From the NCBI RefSeq assembly GCF_030272615.1, contig NC_081410.1, positions 121,892,640 through 121,956,639 of the forward strand: a stretch of 64,000 nt of DNA. The letters are read 5' to 3'. The notes under the pieces were generated by a model. That model made no database searches. It was not told the origin of the DNA and was given only the letters and a program-made list of their open reading frames with translations. Shown piece after piece: positions 11,160 through 23,000 of this stretch (position 1 is its first letter; every line of letters begins with the position of its first letter). The position numbers and the translations under genes are program-made. This stretch comes from Cryptomeria japonica. Lineage: Eukaryota > Streptophyta > Pinopsida > Cupressales > Cupressaceae.

Positions 11160-12352
11160 AAATCTATTACTTAGTAGATCAGGTAGGCCAACCTCTATAT
11201 GGTTGAGAGGTATAGGGTTTGAATCCCTTCTGATCTATAGATCTATATCGAACGTGACTCCTCAATCAGACCCCCATAGAGGATAGATATAGATCGGCCT
11301 ATATAAGCAGCAACCCCTATAGATGTATGTATATGTATATATATCTATATCTATATGGATCGATTATCAGTTATCGCTTATACAAATTTTGGCTATACTT
11401 AGACTGGGGAGGACGGACTGAAGGGACCCACGCTCTCTCAAGCCATCAAAGACAGCTATCTTTTCATCGACCCAAAGGGGGCGATAAAAGGGCTAAATTG
11501 TTGGCTTGAGAGAGCAGGGGGTGCTCTGGACCCTATACTCAGGACTAGGGCAGTTATTGGACATAGGCAAATGGGGTAGGAGGGGAAGTTGTCAATGCGC
11601 TTTCTCCTCCTGGCCAAATTCTTCAGTATTGTGCGTTTCTGCCTGGCACTAAAGAGTTAGAAGTGGAGTGGAACATCTGTGTAGCAGGATGTGAGTTAAG
11701 CATCGAGGTCGACTCCTCCTCATGATGGATATCAGTAAGTTCCATCTCCAGTGACATCTCCTCATTCTGGGATCATATCTATCTATATCAAATTATGGGA
11801 TCATGGATCTCTATCTCAAATTATGGATATCTAAAATAATTGATAGATATATAATGATATTATGGATAGCTATCTAATTCTAGAGATATAGATATATAGA
11901 TATAGAAAATTATGGAGAGTGATAATGAAAATTATAGGAGAGTTCTTATTAGAGGAGAGTTATAATTGGTTATAATTTTATGATGCTAGACTCATACATT
12001 CATGTTGGCTGGGATGTTCCGTTGTCCCCACTTTTCTCAGTCTATCAAACTAGGAGAATTGGTCTCCTAGCTCGCACGGGGTTTAAATGTTCTATCCGGT
12101 CGGGGTCGTTACTTCCCAACTTAAGGGTATAATTCTCCACCATAGAGCATTAGATGCTCATAGCAAGTTTCATCCCGAAACATCCGCAGTCCCCTATGGC
12201 TTCATCAAACTTTACTGAAGGTTGATCAATCAATCTGGGGTTCTGTTCTCGGTAGTGAGCATGCCTCGAGGCCACCATAGCGAGGATGCCCAAACAGTCA
12301 ACCCTTGGACTACCCCTGGTCTGCAATGATCCTCCCTAATTTAGTAGCTATG
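11160..12352 (+). repeat. Repeat unit Y, copy 1
   Basis: This part corresponds in order to 16,640-17,785: AAATCTATTACTTAGTAGATC, the tRNA-like element, GATAGATATAGATCGGCCT, the GGGGCGATAAA segment, a GATATCTATCTATA-rich patch, and the CACCATAGAGCATTAG...GCAGTCCCCTATGGCTTCA block. The two copies differ by many substitutions and small indels. Confidence 0.7.
11176..11237 (+). other. tRNA-like element (t-element-like), copy 1
   Basis: AGATCAG (11,176-11,182) pairs perfectly with CTGATCT (11,230-11,236) as a 7-bp acceptor-like stem. A T-arm follows the canonical pattern, TAGGG-TTTGAAT-CCCTT (one mismatch at its base). CCTCT/AGAGG forms a 5-bp anticodon-like stem. There is no D-arm and the total is 62 bases, too short for a normal tRNA. 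Such tRNA-like t-elements act as RNase P/Z processing signals in plant mitochondria; that role here is inference. Confidence 0.55.
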
Positions 12353-14030
12353 GGTCCCCTCTTCGTGCCCGTGATGAACAAACCAAAGCCACCCCAAGGG
12401 GAATTTATGGAGCGCAAGAGCTCTATCCCTTCGCTCAGCTTTAAGATCTTGGTCAGCCAGCTAGCTTCATTCACTTGAGGAAAAGAGACATTGCAGTTTT
12501 TGTCCAGGGCGACATTCATTTAGAGGAATGGTCCTCGTATAATATAGGCTATAGTAGGAGGACGGACTACTAGCCCCCGCACTGAGAAAGACTAGGCCAC
12601 TCGTATTACCAAACTAGCCCCCAATTAAAAGTATCATTCAGGGGTGGGCAGCCCTACCCTTTAAGCCCGACCCAACGGGGGTAGTAGGGTTGCCCTAGTT
12701 GGGAGTTGTTGAGCATATTTTCTCTCTGTACGTAACATGCCCTAATGGATTGATGCTTTATTTTCCTTATTCATAGTAGGGTAGGAGTAGGGTAGGGGAC
12801 CTGAAATTGGCGAAAAGAGACAAGTAGCAAACCCCTCAATTGTAGCGCCTCGCCACTTTTAACCCCCCCTAATACAATTGCCCAAATTTAGAGGGATGTT
12901 TTATCAGCTAACTAGCTAATAAATTCAAACATACGAGGTGGCATCCTTAAATTGGTAGGTTTTTTGCCCTTATTTTTCTTAATCTGATTCTGAATGCAGC
13001 GGATCGGATTTTTTCATTACGAGGCCTAACCAATCCACCTCCTAAAGTCGGGGTATTTGGCCTCAGGGAACAAGGGACAACCATTAATGACAATCTTTAA
13101 CCAATAACCCTCCTTTGGAAGTTGGGGTATTTGGCCTCTATTTAGGATGAGGCCTAACCAATTCCCCTCATGAAGTTAGGTTATTGGTTTGGCCTCTTGT
13201 ATGAAGTTGGAGACGAGGCCTAAACAATCCCCCTCCTTTTATTGGTGGATTTGGCCTCAGGGGTGGAGGCCTAACCAATCCCCCTCCTTTGGAAGGACGG
13301 GTATTTGGCCTCGGGGAACAAGGGATAATAATTAATTACATATGGATAGAAGAATTAGAATTGTCTAATCAAGGACAAGGACAAGGATGAGGGATGAGGG
13401 GCAAGTTGTCTTTCTTATTGGTCGGACACCTACCTACCTACCCCCCACAGAAACCGTGGGGGGGGGAGGGAAAAGTGGCAAGAACAAGGGACAAGTTCTT
13501 TTTCTTGGCTGGAAGGGACGAGGGATGAGGGACAAGTTGTCTTTCTTATTGGTCGGGATGAGGGACGAGAGACAAGTTGTTCTCTATTGGCTGGAAGGGA
13601 CAAATTTCTCTCCTGCCCTTCATCTTCAGGTCAGGGCCTCTCTTGGGAGGGTCCCTTCCCTTTAGCCATCAGAGCAGGTCGAATAGGAAAAGGGATGAGA
13701 AGAAAATTGTTCTTTCTCTTATCTGGTTGGAAGGGACAAGTTCTTTTTCTTGGCTGGAAGGGACAAAGGGATGAGGGATGAGGGCCACCTGCCCCCTGCT
13801 TTCCTTTGTCTTTGTTAGTGAAGTATCCCCTTTGGGGGATACTTCCCTCACTCGGTACTTCAGGAAAGCCCCTCCTCTATGTTCATTGTTTTTCCTGACT
13901 ATCCTTCTTCTATAGTTTGGGCTTTCTTGCCCACTTCGCCTTTGTGGGCTATGGGGGAAAAGCCCTCCTTAGAGTACATCTATTCAGGAAATCAATTCAC
14001 TAGTCCTTCCCTTCATCTTCAGGTCAGGGC
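12353..14030 (+). repeat. Repeat unit Z, copy 1 (diverged)
   Basis: The start (GTCCCCTCTTCGTGCCC, AGCCACCCCAAGGGGAATT, AAGATCTTGGTCAGC) matches 14,241 and 17,786 onward. The end, with hairpin module 2 and TTTGTGGGCTATGGGGGAAAAGCCCTCC, matches about 16,250-16,480 and 19,810-20,040. The middle is rearranged and more diverged than between the other two copies. A minus-strand ORF at 12,310-12,519 is not conserved as an ORF in the other copies. Confidence 0.6.
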
Positions 14031-14240
14031 CTCGTAATTTGATGTTTCTCTAGTGGAGGAGAACCTGACCTGATGGCTGAAGGTAAGGGACCCACTCCAG
14101 ACTTGTCGGTGACCAAGCGGGATAGTCGAAAACATACTATATAGGCGAACACAACAAAACATGACCTGTTGGATTACTCTCGACTTCTTTGTTCCATACT
14201 TGATAAGGGAGACTAAAACACGCCCTGTGAACTTAGATTG
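14031..14240 (+). other. Non-repeated linker within the GC-rich block
   Basis: This stretch (for example GGTGACCAAGCGGGATAGTCG) joins the end of unit Z copy 1 to the start of copy 2 and takes the place of a missing unit Y. I see no second copy of its central part in the window and no coding signal. Confidence 0.4.
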
Positions 14241-16490
14241 GTCCCCTCTCCATTCTCACGGTGAACTTTCCAAGGCCACCCCAAGGGGAATTGCGGGGGC
14301 ACAAGAGCTTATATTTGGGAGCTCAACTTGAAGATCTTGGTCAGCTAGCTTGAACTTTAGGAAAAGAGAATTTCAGTTTCCGCCCAGGGGCGACATTTCG
14401 AATAATGGTCCTCGTAATAGTGTATCTGGTAGGGTGGACTACCAGCTCCCATTTGCTTATCAATACTAAGCCACTCCAACCTATATCCCCCCAATTATAG
14501 ACGACCAACCGTTCTGGGGTAGGCAACCGACCCTTTAAGCCCGAGCTAACGGGGGTGGTCGGTTTGCCCGAGTTTGGAGCGTATTGCCCTATTGAGTTTG
14601 GACCTATCTCACCCTTTCTTGCTTAAGTATGTGAGCTTAGTTGTTGTAGCATAGTTGCTACCTAGACGTAACATCTTCCTAATGAAAATGATTAAGAGTA
14701 CTAAGTAATAATTTGGAATAGTAGGGTCCAAATTGCACGAATTTTGCGAAAAGGCAATCGGCAGAACCCTCCCATTTTAGCGCCCCGCCACTTTTAGTTT
14801 CTAAGATAACTTTAATAAATTTGTTGGGTACCAATTATTAGCTAACTAGCTAATAAATTGGAACAAAGAGGGGGCATCCTTTTTTTGGTCATTTTTGTCC
14901 CTAATGTTTTCATGGATTTTTAGAATGACGAGGCCTAACCAATACCCCTCCTGAAGTCGGGGTATTTGGCCTTGGGGGCAGACGAGGCCTAACCAATCCC
15001 CCTCCTTCGGAAGGAGGGTTCTTGGTCTTACCTCTAGGACAAAGTTTGAGAATGATGAGGCCTAACCAATCCCCCTCTTGTCATCAGGGTATTTGGCCTC
15101 AGGGAACAATAACAAGGGACAAGCAACAAGAACAAGGGACAATAATGAATTACATATTAATCTCCTACTTATAATTGTATAATAAAGGACAAGGACGAGG
15201 GACAAGTTGTCTTTCTTATTCTTGTTGGCTGAAGGGACAAGGACAAGGACAATAAAGATGAGGGATGAGGGATGAGGGACAAGTTTTTATCTATTGGCTA
15301 GAAGGGACAAGTTTATATCTTGCCCTTCATCTTCAGGTAAGGGCCCCTCTTGGGAGGGTCCCTTCCCTTCAGCCATCAGGGCAAGCCGAATAGGACTTTC
15401 TCTTGGCTAGCTAGAAGGGACAAAGGGACGAGGGACAAGTTTTCTTTCTATATTGGGCCGAGGGACGAGGGACCCCATCCCTAGGAAACCTGGGGATGCC
15501 CCCCTAGGAAATCGTGGGGGGGGAGGGACAAGTGGTTCTCTATCTTTGTTGGCTGGAAGGGACAAAGGACAAGGACAAGTTATTTTTCTTGGATGGAAGG
15601 GACAAAGGGACGAGGGACACCTACCCCCAGCCCCCCGTGGGGGGGAGTCACTAGGGCCAAGGGACCCCCCCCCCCACCAAGACAAGTTCTCTTATTCTTG
15701 GCCTACCCTTACCATAGGCCCCACCCACCAACCCCACCCACCAAATGAGGGACAAGGGCTTTCCTTTGTCTTTGTAAGTGAAGTCTCCCCTTAAGGGGGA
15801 TACTTCCCTCACCCAGTACTTCAGTCAAGCCCCTCTATGTTCTTTGTTTTTCCTTCCTCTCCTGCCTTTGTAGTTTGCGCTTTCTCCCCCCTATGCCTTT
15901 TGGGGCTCCGAGGGAAAGCCCTCCTCAGAGTCAGGAGAGTAAGGAAATCAATTCACTACTCCTACCCTTTGTCTTCAGGTCAGGGCCCCTCTTGGGAGAG
16001 TCCCTTCCCTTCAGCCATCAGGGCAGGCCGACTAGGGAAATAATTAATTACATATGAATATTCATACAATAATTATAATTATAATTTGCTAATAGGAAGG
16101 AAAAGGGACAAGTTGTTTTTATTGTCTAGAAGGGACGAAGGCCCACTCGGGCAAGGGACAAGTTGTCTTATTCTTGGCTAGAAGGGTCGAAGGGCCGAGG
16201 GACACCTACCCCGGGCCCAGGCCCCCCTACCCCCCGCTTGACTTCGTCTGAGTAAGTGAAGTATCCCCGGTTGGGGGGATACTTCCCTCACTCAGTACTT
16301 TAGTCAAGCCCCTCCTCTCCATTCATTGTTGTTCCTTCCTCTCCTTCCTCTGTAGTTTGGGATTTCTTACCCCCTTTGCCTTTGTGGGCTATGGGGGGAA
16401 AGCCCTCCTCAGAGTACGTATTAAAAGAAAATCAATTCACTAGTCTTGCCCTTCGTCTTCAGGTCAGGGCCCCTCTTGGGAGGGTCCCTT
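14241..16490 (+). repeat. Repeat unit Z, copy 2
   Basis: This copy aligns by eye along nearly its full length with 17,786-20,043 at an offset of about 3,545-3,560 bases, including small details such as ATTATTAGCTAACTAGCTAATAAATTGG (14,834 and 18,376) and TTACATATTAATCTCCTACTTATAATTG (15,150 and 18,693). Direct orientation. Confidence 0.8.
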
Positions 16491-16639
16491 ACCTTCAGCC
16501 ATCAGGGCAGGTTCTCCTCCACTGGGCCAGAGAATTACGAGGCCTAACCAATACCCCTCCTTCAGAAGTCAGGGTATTTGGCCTCGAGGAACAAGGGACA
16601 AGTTGTCTTATTCTTATTGGAAGGAAGGGACCCCACCCC

Positions 16640-17785
16640 CAGAAATCTATTACTTAGTAGATCAGGTAGGCACACCTCTATATTGAGGGCTAGGGTTCGA
16701 ATCCCTTGTGATCTTGAATAGATATATATCGAATGTGACTCCTCAATTGGATGGTACCCCCAACCACCGAGGATAGATATATATCGGCCTTTATGAGCAG
16801 CAGTCCAACCATAATGGATATTTAAGCCTAATATGGATTGGTTGGACCAGGTATCGTTTCTCACTCATAACAAGTCTGGCTATACCCAGGTATACTTAAA
16901 GGGATAATACGGTAGAAGGGACCCATGCTCTATAAAGCCAGCAAAGACAGCTATCTTTTAATCGACCCATAGGGGGGATAAAAGAACTCAATTGCTCAAT
17001 TGTTGGCATATCTAGAGCGGGGGGGTACCGGCTATACCCAAAGGTACATGGGGTAGTTAGTGGACATAGGCAAATGGGGCAGGGGGGAAGTTGTCAACGT
17101 ACTTTCCCCTCCTGGCCAAACTCTTCGATATAATGCGTATATCCCTTGCACTAAATAGTTAAAGTGGAGTGGAACATCTACACAGCAGGTTAGTCAAGCA
17201 AGTCAATAAGGACTCCTTCTAATGATGGATATCAGTAAGTTGATCTCCTCATGATGGGATATCTATCTATAGATAATTATGGATAGATAGATATATAGAT
17301 ATATAGAATTATGTAGAGAGAAATAGATATCGTAGGAGAGTTCTAATTAGCTAGTTCTAATTTTCTGATGCTCGACTAATCGCTGGCTTGGATGTTCCAC
17401 TTTCCCCACTTGTCTTAGTCTCTAAAACTCAGAGTCTTTTCCCTCCCCCTGGGTGAAAGTCCCTCACCCTGGGTTCAAGAAAGTGGGATATCTCTGAGCT
17501 CGCACAGAGTGAAATGTTCTATCCCCTTGGGTTCGTTACTCCCCAAGTTGAGGGGATGATTCTCCACCATAGAGCATTAGTTCATAGAAGCGTTTCATCC
17601 CAAAATTACCGCAGTCCCCTATGGCTTCACCGAACTAGACTGAAGGTTGGTTTCTCACTCTAGGGTTGTTCCGTTCTTGGGAGTGACCATGCCTTGAAGC
17701 CACTGTAGCGAGGATGCCCTTTCAGTCAACCCTTGGACTACCCCCGGTCTGCACTTCTCCTCCCTAAAGTTTTAAGTTGCGGGTC
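16640..17785 (+). repeat. Repeat unit Y, copy 2
   Basis: This is the counterpart of 11,160-12,352 with the same order of landmarks. It joins directly to unit Z copy 3, showing that Y+Z is the complete unit and that the copy at 14,241 lacks Y. Confidence 0.7.
16659..16715 (+). other. tRNA-like element (t-element-like), copy 2
   Basis: AGATCAG pairs with GTGATCT at six of seven positions. The T-arm is canonical in its loop (GGG-TTCGAAT-CCC), even closer to a true tRNA than copy 1. The anticodon-like stem is shortened to CCTC/GAGG. A D-arm is missing again. Confidence 0.55.
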
Positions 17786-20043
17786 CCCTCTCCGTTCCCG
17801 CGGGGAACTTTCCAAGGCCACCCCAAGGGGAATTGCTAGCACACGAGAGCTTATATTTGGGAGCTCAGCTTGAAGATCTTGGTCAGCTAGCTTGAACTTT
17901 AGGAAAAGATAATTTCAGTTTCCACCCAGGGGTGACATTTCAAATAATGGTCCTCGTAATAGTGTATCTGGTAGGGCGGACTACCAACTCTCGTTTTCTT
18001 ATCAAAACTGGGCTACTCCAACCTATATCCCCCCAATTACAGATGACCAACCATTCTGGGGTGGGCAATCGACCCTTTAAGCCTGAGCTAATGGGGGTGG
18101 TTGGTTTGCCCAAGTTTGGAGTGCATTGCCCTATTGAGTTTGGACCTATCTCACCCTTTCTTGCTTAAGTATGTGAGCTTAGTTTCTGTAGCATGGTTGC
18201 TATCTAGACGTAACATCTTCCTAATGAAAATTATTAAGAGTACTAAGTAATAATTTGGAATAGTAGGGGTCGAAATGACACGAATTTTGCGAAAAGGCGA
18301 TCGGCGGAACCCTCCCATTTTAGCGCCCCGCTACTTTTAGTTTCTAAGATAACTTTAATAAATTTGTTGGGTACCAATTATTAGCTAACTAGCTAATAAA
18401 TTGGAACGGAGAGGGGACATCCTTTTTTTGGTCATTTTTGTTCCTCATGTTTTCACGGATTTTGAGAATGATGAGGCCTAACCAATACCCCTCCTGAAGT
18501 CGAGGTATTTGGCCTCGAGGTAAGACGAGGCCTAACCAATCCCCCTCCTTCGGAAGGAGGGTTCTTGGTCTTGCCTCTCAGACAAAGTTTGAGAATGATG
18601 AGGCCTAACCAATCCCCCTCTTGTTGTCGGGGTATTTAGCCTTGGGGAACAATAATAAGGGACAAGCAACAAGAACAAGGGACAATAATGAATTACATAT
18701 TAATCTCCTACTTATAATTGTATAATAAAGGACAAGGACGAGGGACGAGGGACAAGTTGTCTTTCTTATTCTTGTTGGCCGAAGGGACAAGGACAATAAA
18801 GACAAGGGATGAGAGATGAGGGACAAGTGTTTATCTATTTGCTGGAAGGGACAAGTTTCTATCCTGCCCTTCGTCTTCAGGTAAGGGCCCCTCTTGGGAG
18901 GGTCCCTTCCCTTCAGCCATCAGGGAAAACTGAATAGGACTTTCTCTTGGCTGGCTGGAAGGGACAAAGGGACTAGGGACAAGTTTTCCTTCTTGGCTGG
19001 GCCAAGGGACGAGGGACCCAGCCCCCAAGAAACCTGGGGATGCCCCCCCAGGAAACCATGGGGGAGAGGGACAAGTGGTTCTTTATCTTTGCTAGCTGGA
19101 AGGGACAAAGGACAAGGACAAGGACAAGTTCTTTTTCTTGGCTGGAAGGGACAAAGGGACGAGGGACACCTACCCCCAGCCCCCCTCGGCCCCCCGTGGG
19201 GGGGAGTCACTAGGGGCAAAGGACCCCCCCCCCCCCCCAACCAAGAGAAGTTGTCTTATTCTTGGCCTACCCCAACCACAGGCCCCACCCACCAACCCCA
19301 CCCACCAGATGAGGGACAAGGGCTTTCCTTCGTCTTCGTAAGTGAAGTCTCCCCTTAAGGGGGATACTTCCCTCACTCAGTACTTCAGTCAATCCCCTCT
19401 ATGTTCTTTGTTTTTCCTTCCTCTCCTGCCTCTGTAGTTTGGGCTTTCTCCCCCCTGGACCTTTTGGGGCTCCAGGGGAAAGCCCTCCTCAGAGTTAGGA
19501 GAGTAAGGAAATCAAGTCACTACTCCTGCCCTTCATCTTCAGGTTAGGGCCCCTCTTGGGAGGGTCCCTTCCCTTCAGCCATCAGGGTAGGCCGACTAGG
19601 GAAACAATTAATTACATATGAATATTCATACAATAATTATAATTATAATTTGCTTATAGGAAGGAAAAGGGACAAGTTGTTTTTATTGGCTGGAAGGGAC
19701 GAAGGCCCACCTGGGCAAGGGACAAGTTGTCTTATTTTTGGCTGGAAGGGCTGAAGGGCCGAGGGACACCTACCCTAGGCCCAGGGCCCCCTGCCCCCCA
19801 CTTGACTTCATCTAAGTGAAGTATCCCCGGTTGGGGGGATACTTCCCTCACTCAGTACTTCAGTCAAGCCCCTCCTCTCCCTTCATTGTTGTTCCTTCCT
19901 CTCCTTCCTCTGTAGTTTGGGCTTTCTTACCCCCTTTGCCTTTGTGGGCTATGGGGGGAAAGCCCTCCTCAGAGTACTATCGGAAGGAAATCAATTCACT
20001 AGTCATGCCCTTCATCTTCAGGTCAGGGCCCCTCTTGGGAGAG
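17786..20043 (+). repeat. Repeat unit Z, copy 3
   Basis: See the copy at 14,241. This one ends within hairpin module 1 (CCCCTCTTGGGAGAGG), where the composition drops sharply and AT-rich sequence resumes. Differences from copy 2 are scattered substitutions and short G or C run-length changes. Confidence 0.8.
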
Positions 20044-23000
20044 GAATCTGAGGAATGCTAAGTTTTGTATGTCAAAGGGCAGAAAAGGAAGCCTTTAAGA
20101 GGAAAGTTTCAAGAGCATCCAAGTCCCCATGTTGAAGAGTAGTTAGGGCCACTTCGAGCACCTCATGAATGTCATTTAATCTTCAAGTTGTGGGCACCTA
20201 GGTTTTCGTGCAACACTATTCCTCATGCACATAATCTCATTATTAGTCTATAATGATAGTTAGATTCCTTGAAAAGTGCTAACAAACGTTTAATAGTAAG
20301 ATCAGATTGTTCAAGCAACCTTTGATCCATATTTTGTCTCAAAAAAGATGAGTTCATAGTCTCATTTGGTCAATTTTTCTGAAGACCGACAGGTTGTTCC
20401 ATAGCATCTTCATATGGAATGGTATTTTACAAAAGGAAGAGATCGTGATGAGTCATTGTAGATCATTGAGATCAACATAACAAAGGTCGTGCACAATAAT
20501 TCAAGGATGGCAGGTCAATAATACAAATATCTTATCAATATTAAATGAAAATAGAATAAGGTTTAGTTTGTTTGTCTTGAATTTGCACTTATAACATGGT
20601 AATGGCATGGTGAATAAGCGATCGGGTTCTATTTATGAGGATTTTAGATGTTCTTATTTGACATGCATGTTAACATGCACATTCTTGCAAGTCTCGTGTG
20701 TGTAAAAGACACTATTATAGTTTGTGGATCTTCATCTTTGTTGCACCAACATGCCTTAGCTATGACCATACTTGCATGACTACCTTGATGATTCTTTTAT
20801 GACAAAAGGATTAGGGTTATTTCTTAAAAAAGAGTAATGATAATGTTTAAAGATATGTTAAGTTGCAGTATTGAGATTGCAAATTGCAGACACCTAAAGA
20901 AGCCATAAAAGTTAACATGAAATGGAAAGAGATTATTATAGTTAAAGAGCAATAGCCAAACTTTAAGATATTGTCATAAGCCCTAGGTCTGAGATATATG
21001 TTATGAGAAGATCATAGTCTAACGGTCTATAGGTATCATAGCATGAAGAAGAGTGGTTGATGCCAAAACAGAGGTCATGCACAGTTATCAACTAATATAC
21101 AGTCAAAAAGGCAGTCTATGTTATCATCATGCACAGTGAGCACACAAAGCATGGCGAATAAATATCCTCAATACAGTCATAGTAGTGCATTCATAGCCGT
21201 CCTAACATCATCAAGCAAAGACCCCATCAAAAGAGTCCTATCACCGTGGCTTCAAAGGACCACACAAACATGACCTTGAGCACCATAGATCAGACGTTGA
21301 AGAGAAAACCCTTGCTAAGAAGAGCAGTTTTTTAATAGTCGAAGGCAAGTTCTGCTATTACTCTATGAACACAATATATAACTTTGTCTAGGTAGTTAAT
21401 TTCTATCAATACACGATCAAATCCAAAGAATATGTGCAAATGAAGATAAGCAGTGGTGATTGACCTTTTAGACTATCTAAGCACAAAAGATTGTGATAGT
21501 AAAAAGCAGAGAAAGACCATACATGGGACAGTGAATAAAGACTTGTCACAGTCAATCTACATAGTTGAAAAAGATAAGGTTGTAGACCCATAGTAACAAG
21601 CAGCGGATAAGGATTGTGGAAAGAATTGGGTTCTAAAATAGTGAACAATTAAAAGAAGATAATCACTATCAAATTCAAGGATAAACAATCATCAAAGACA
21701 TCACAAAAATAGTAAATAGTCCTTGAGATGATGGAGCAATCACAATCTAAGGGTACAATCATAGTTTATTTGAAAAGATAGTAACACAACATGTGCAGCT
21801 AAGGATAACCTTCAAAGCCAAAGATAAAGAGTTTTACTAGTCAAGATATTCAAAGAAACTACAAAGATAAAAGTGATAACACAAATGTTTCATATTCAAA
21901 GAAACCTTTTCTTTATTTGCAGAGACTAAAGGATACTATAAAGACAGAGTGCATGATTGGTTACGAGTATGAACAGTCAATAAAGGAGAATATTAATAGT
22001 CTTTTGGCTAGTCTTTTTGTGATAGCTCAACAATGAATAATGACAATGGCTCCCTACCAAAAACATAGACAAACCCTATAAAGGAGCCATAGTCATTCAT
22101 GATTGGTGAAGATCAAAGAGACAAAAGGTTTCATGATCTTTCCTTCAATGTCAAAATAGAAGACAGATATTAGTTATGCAATCCATCAAAGGGATCAAAT
22201 GTGAAGATGATGTGAGCATGACTCCACTCAAAAAGCATAAAGGCGGTGTATGAGGGATAGTGAAAACATAAAATAAAATTATCCAAAACAATATTAATCC
22301 CAGAATATTCCTTTATGCAAGGTTTAGAACTTAAGGTTTTAGACAACTATGAAGGCAAAATGATTACCTTAGATCTAAGACACTTTCACTGAAGTTTTAT
22401 AACAAATGGAGATAGCAATAGTGTATAACCCTGATGACAATCGGCTTGTGAATACTTAGAGGTATCTAAGGGGTGTTTGGTGAGTACTATTTGAGTGATT
22501 TAGTGATAAACCACAAATACAGTGATCAATACCATGTAATTCATCGCTTACAATTGAGATTCTAAAAATAGAGACAAATCCTATCAAAGAAAATCAATAC
22601 CCTATACAATTGCTAGCTTAGAAGACCTTTGAGTGTCAGTATCACAAGATTAAAACAATATGTATAACAATAACAAAAAGCTTAAAGTCCTTAATCTAAA
22701 TAGGATTTAAGAAAAGCTTAAAGTCCTTAATCTAAATAGGAGTTAAGTGGGGACTTAGATCAAAGATGAACATGCAAAATGGTGATGGATGTAAGCCACT
22801 GATTTCAGGGGTTAGGATATAGTCCAAACCCTAAGGCAAAGTCTCAATTAATGAAGCAAGATTATAGAAGAAATGATGATTGTTATGAATGAATACTCAA
22901 TGCAAACACCGAGTTATCATGAATATTTGTGGCAAGAAGCTCAGTTTTCAATTCATTCATCAGTTAGGGGTTGTAAAGGTCAAGTTATGGCAGTTAAAAA

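Larger units (their letters stand above)
10533..20043. other. GC-rich organelle-like insert (candidate NUMT)
   Basis: Base composition shifts from strongly AT-rich to about half G+C at 10,533 and back at about 20,043. The block is built from direct repeats containing recurring hairpin modules (GGGACAAG/GGGACGAGGG runs, GAGGCCTAACCAATCCCC, GGGCCCCTCTTGGGAGGG, GGGGGATACTTCCCTCACT) and two tRNA-like structures. It has no retroelement motif and no credible long ORF. Interspersed short hairpin repeats and tRNA-like elements are known from gymnosperm and other plant mitochondrial DNA, so a mitochondrial transfer (NUMT) is my preferred reading. No organellar gene was recognised, so origin remains an inference. 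Confidence 0.5.

Noticed and set aside
11176-11237. A functional tRNA gene
   Set aside because: Only 62 bases, no D-arm and no clear anticodon; called tRNA-like only.
12060-12085. GTGCGAGCT on the minus strand as a group II intron 5' end
   Set aside because: The sequence is conserved on both sides between repeat copies and I found no domain V hairpin nearby, so an intron is not supported.
12310-12519. Minus-strand 69-codon ORF as a possible mitochondrial gene
   Set aside because: The homologous segments at 14,280-14,480 and 17,820-18,000 do not keep the frame, and I could not match it to any mitochondrial protein.
15407-15794. ORFs of 92-113 codons in the GC-rich block
   Set aside because: The same repeat sequence gives different ORF limits at 18,894-19,376 because of run-length changes in G and C tracts; no codon-level conservation.
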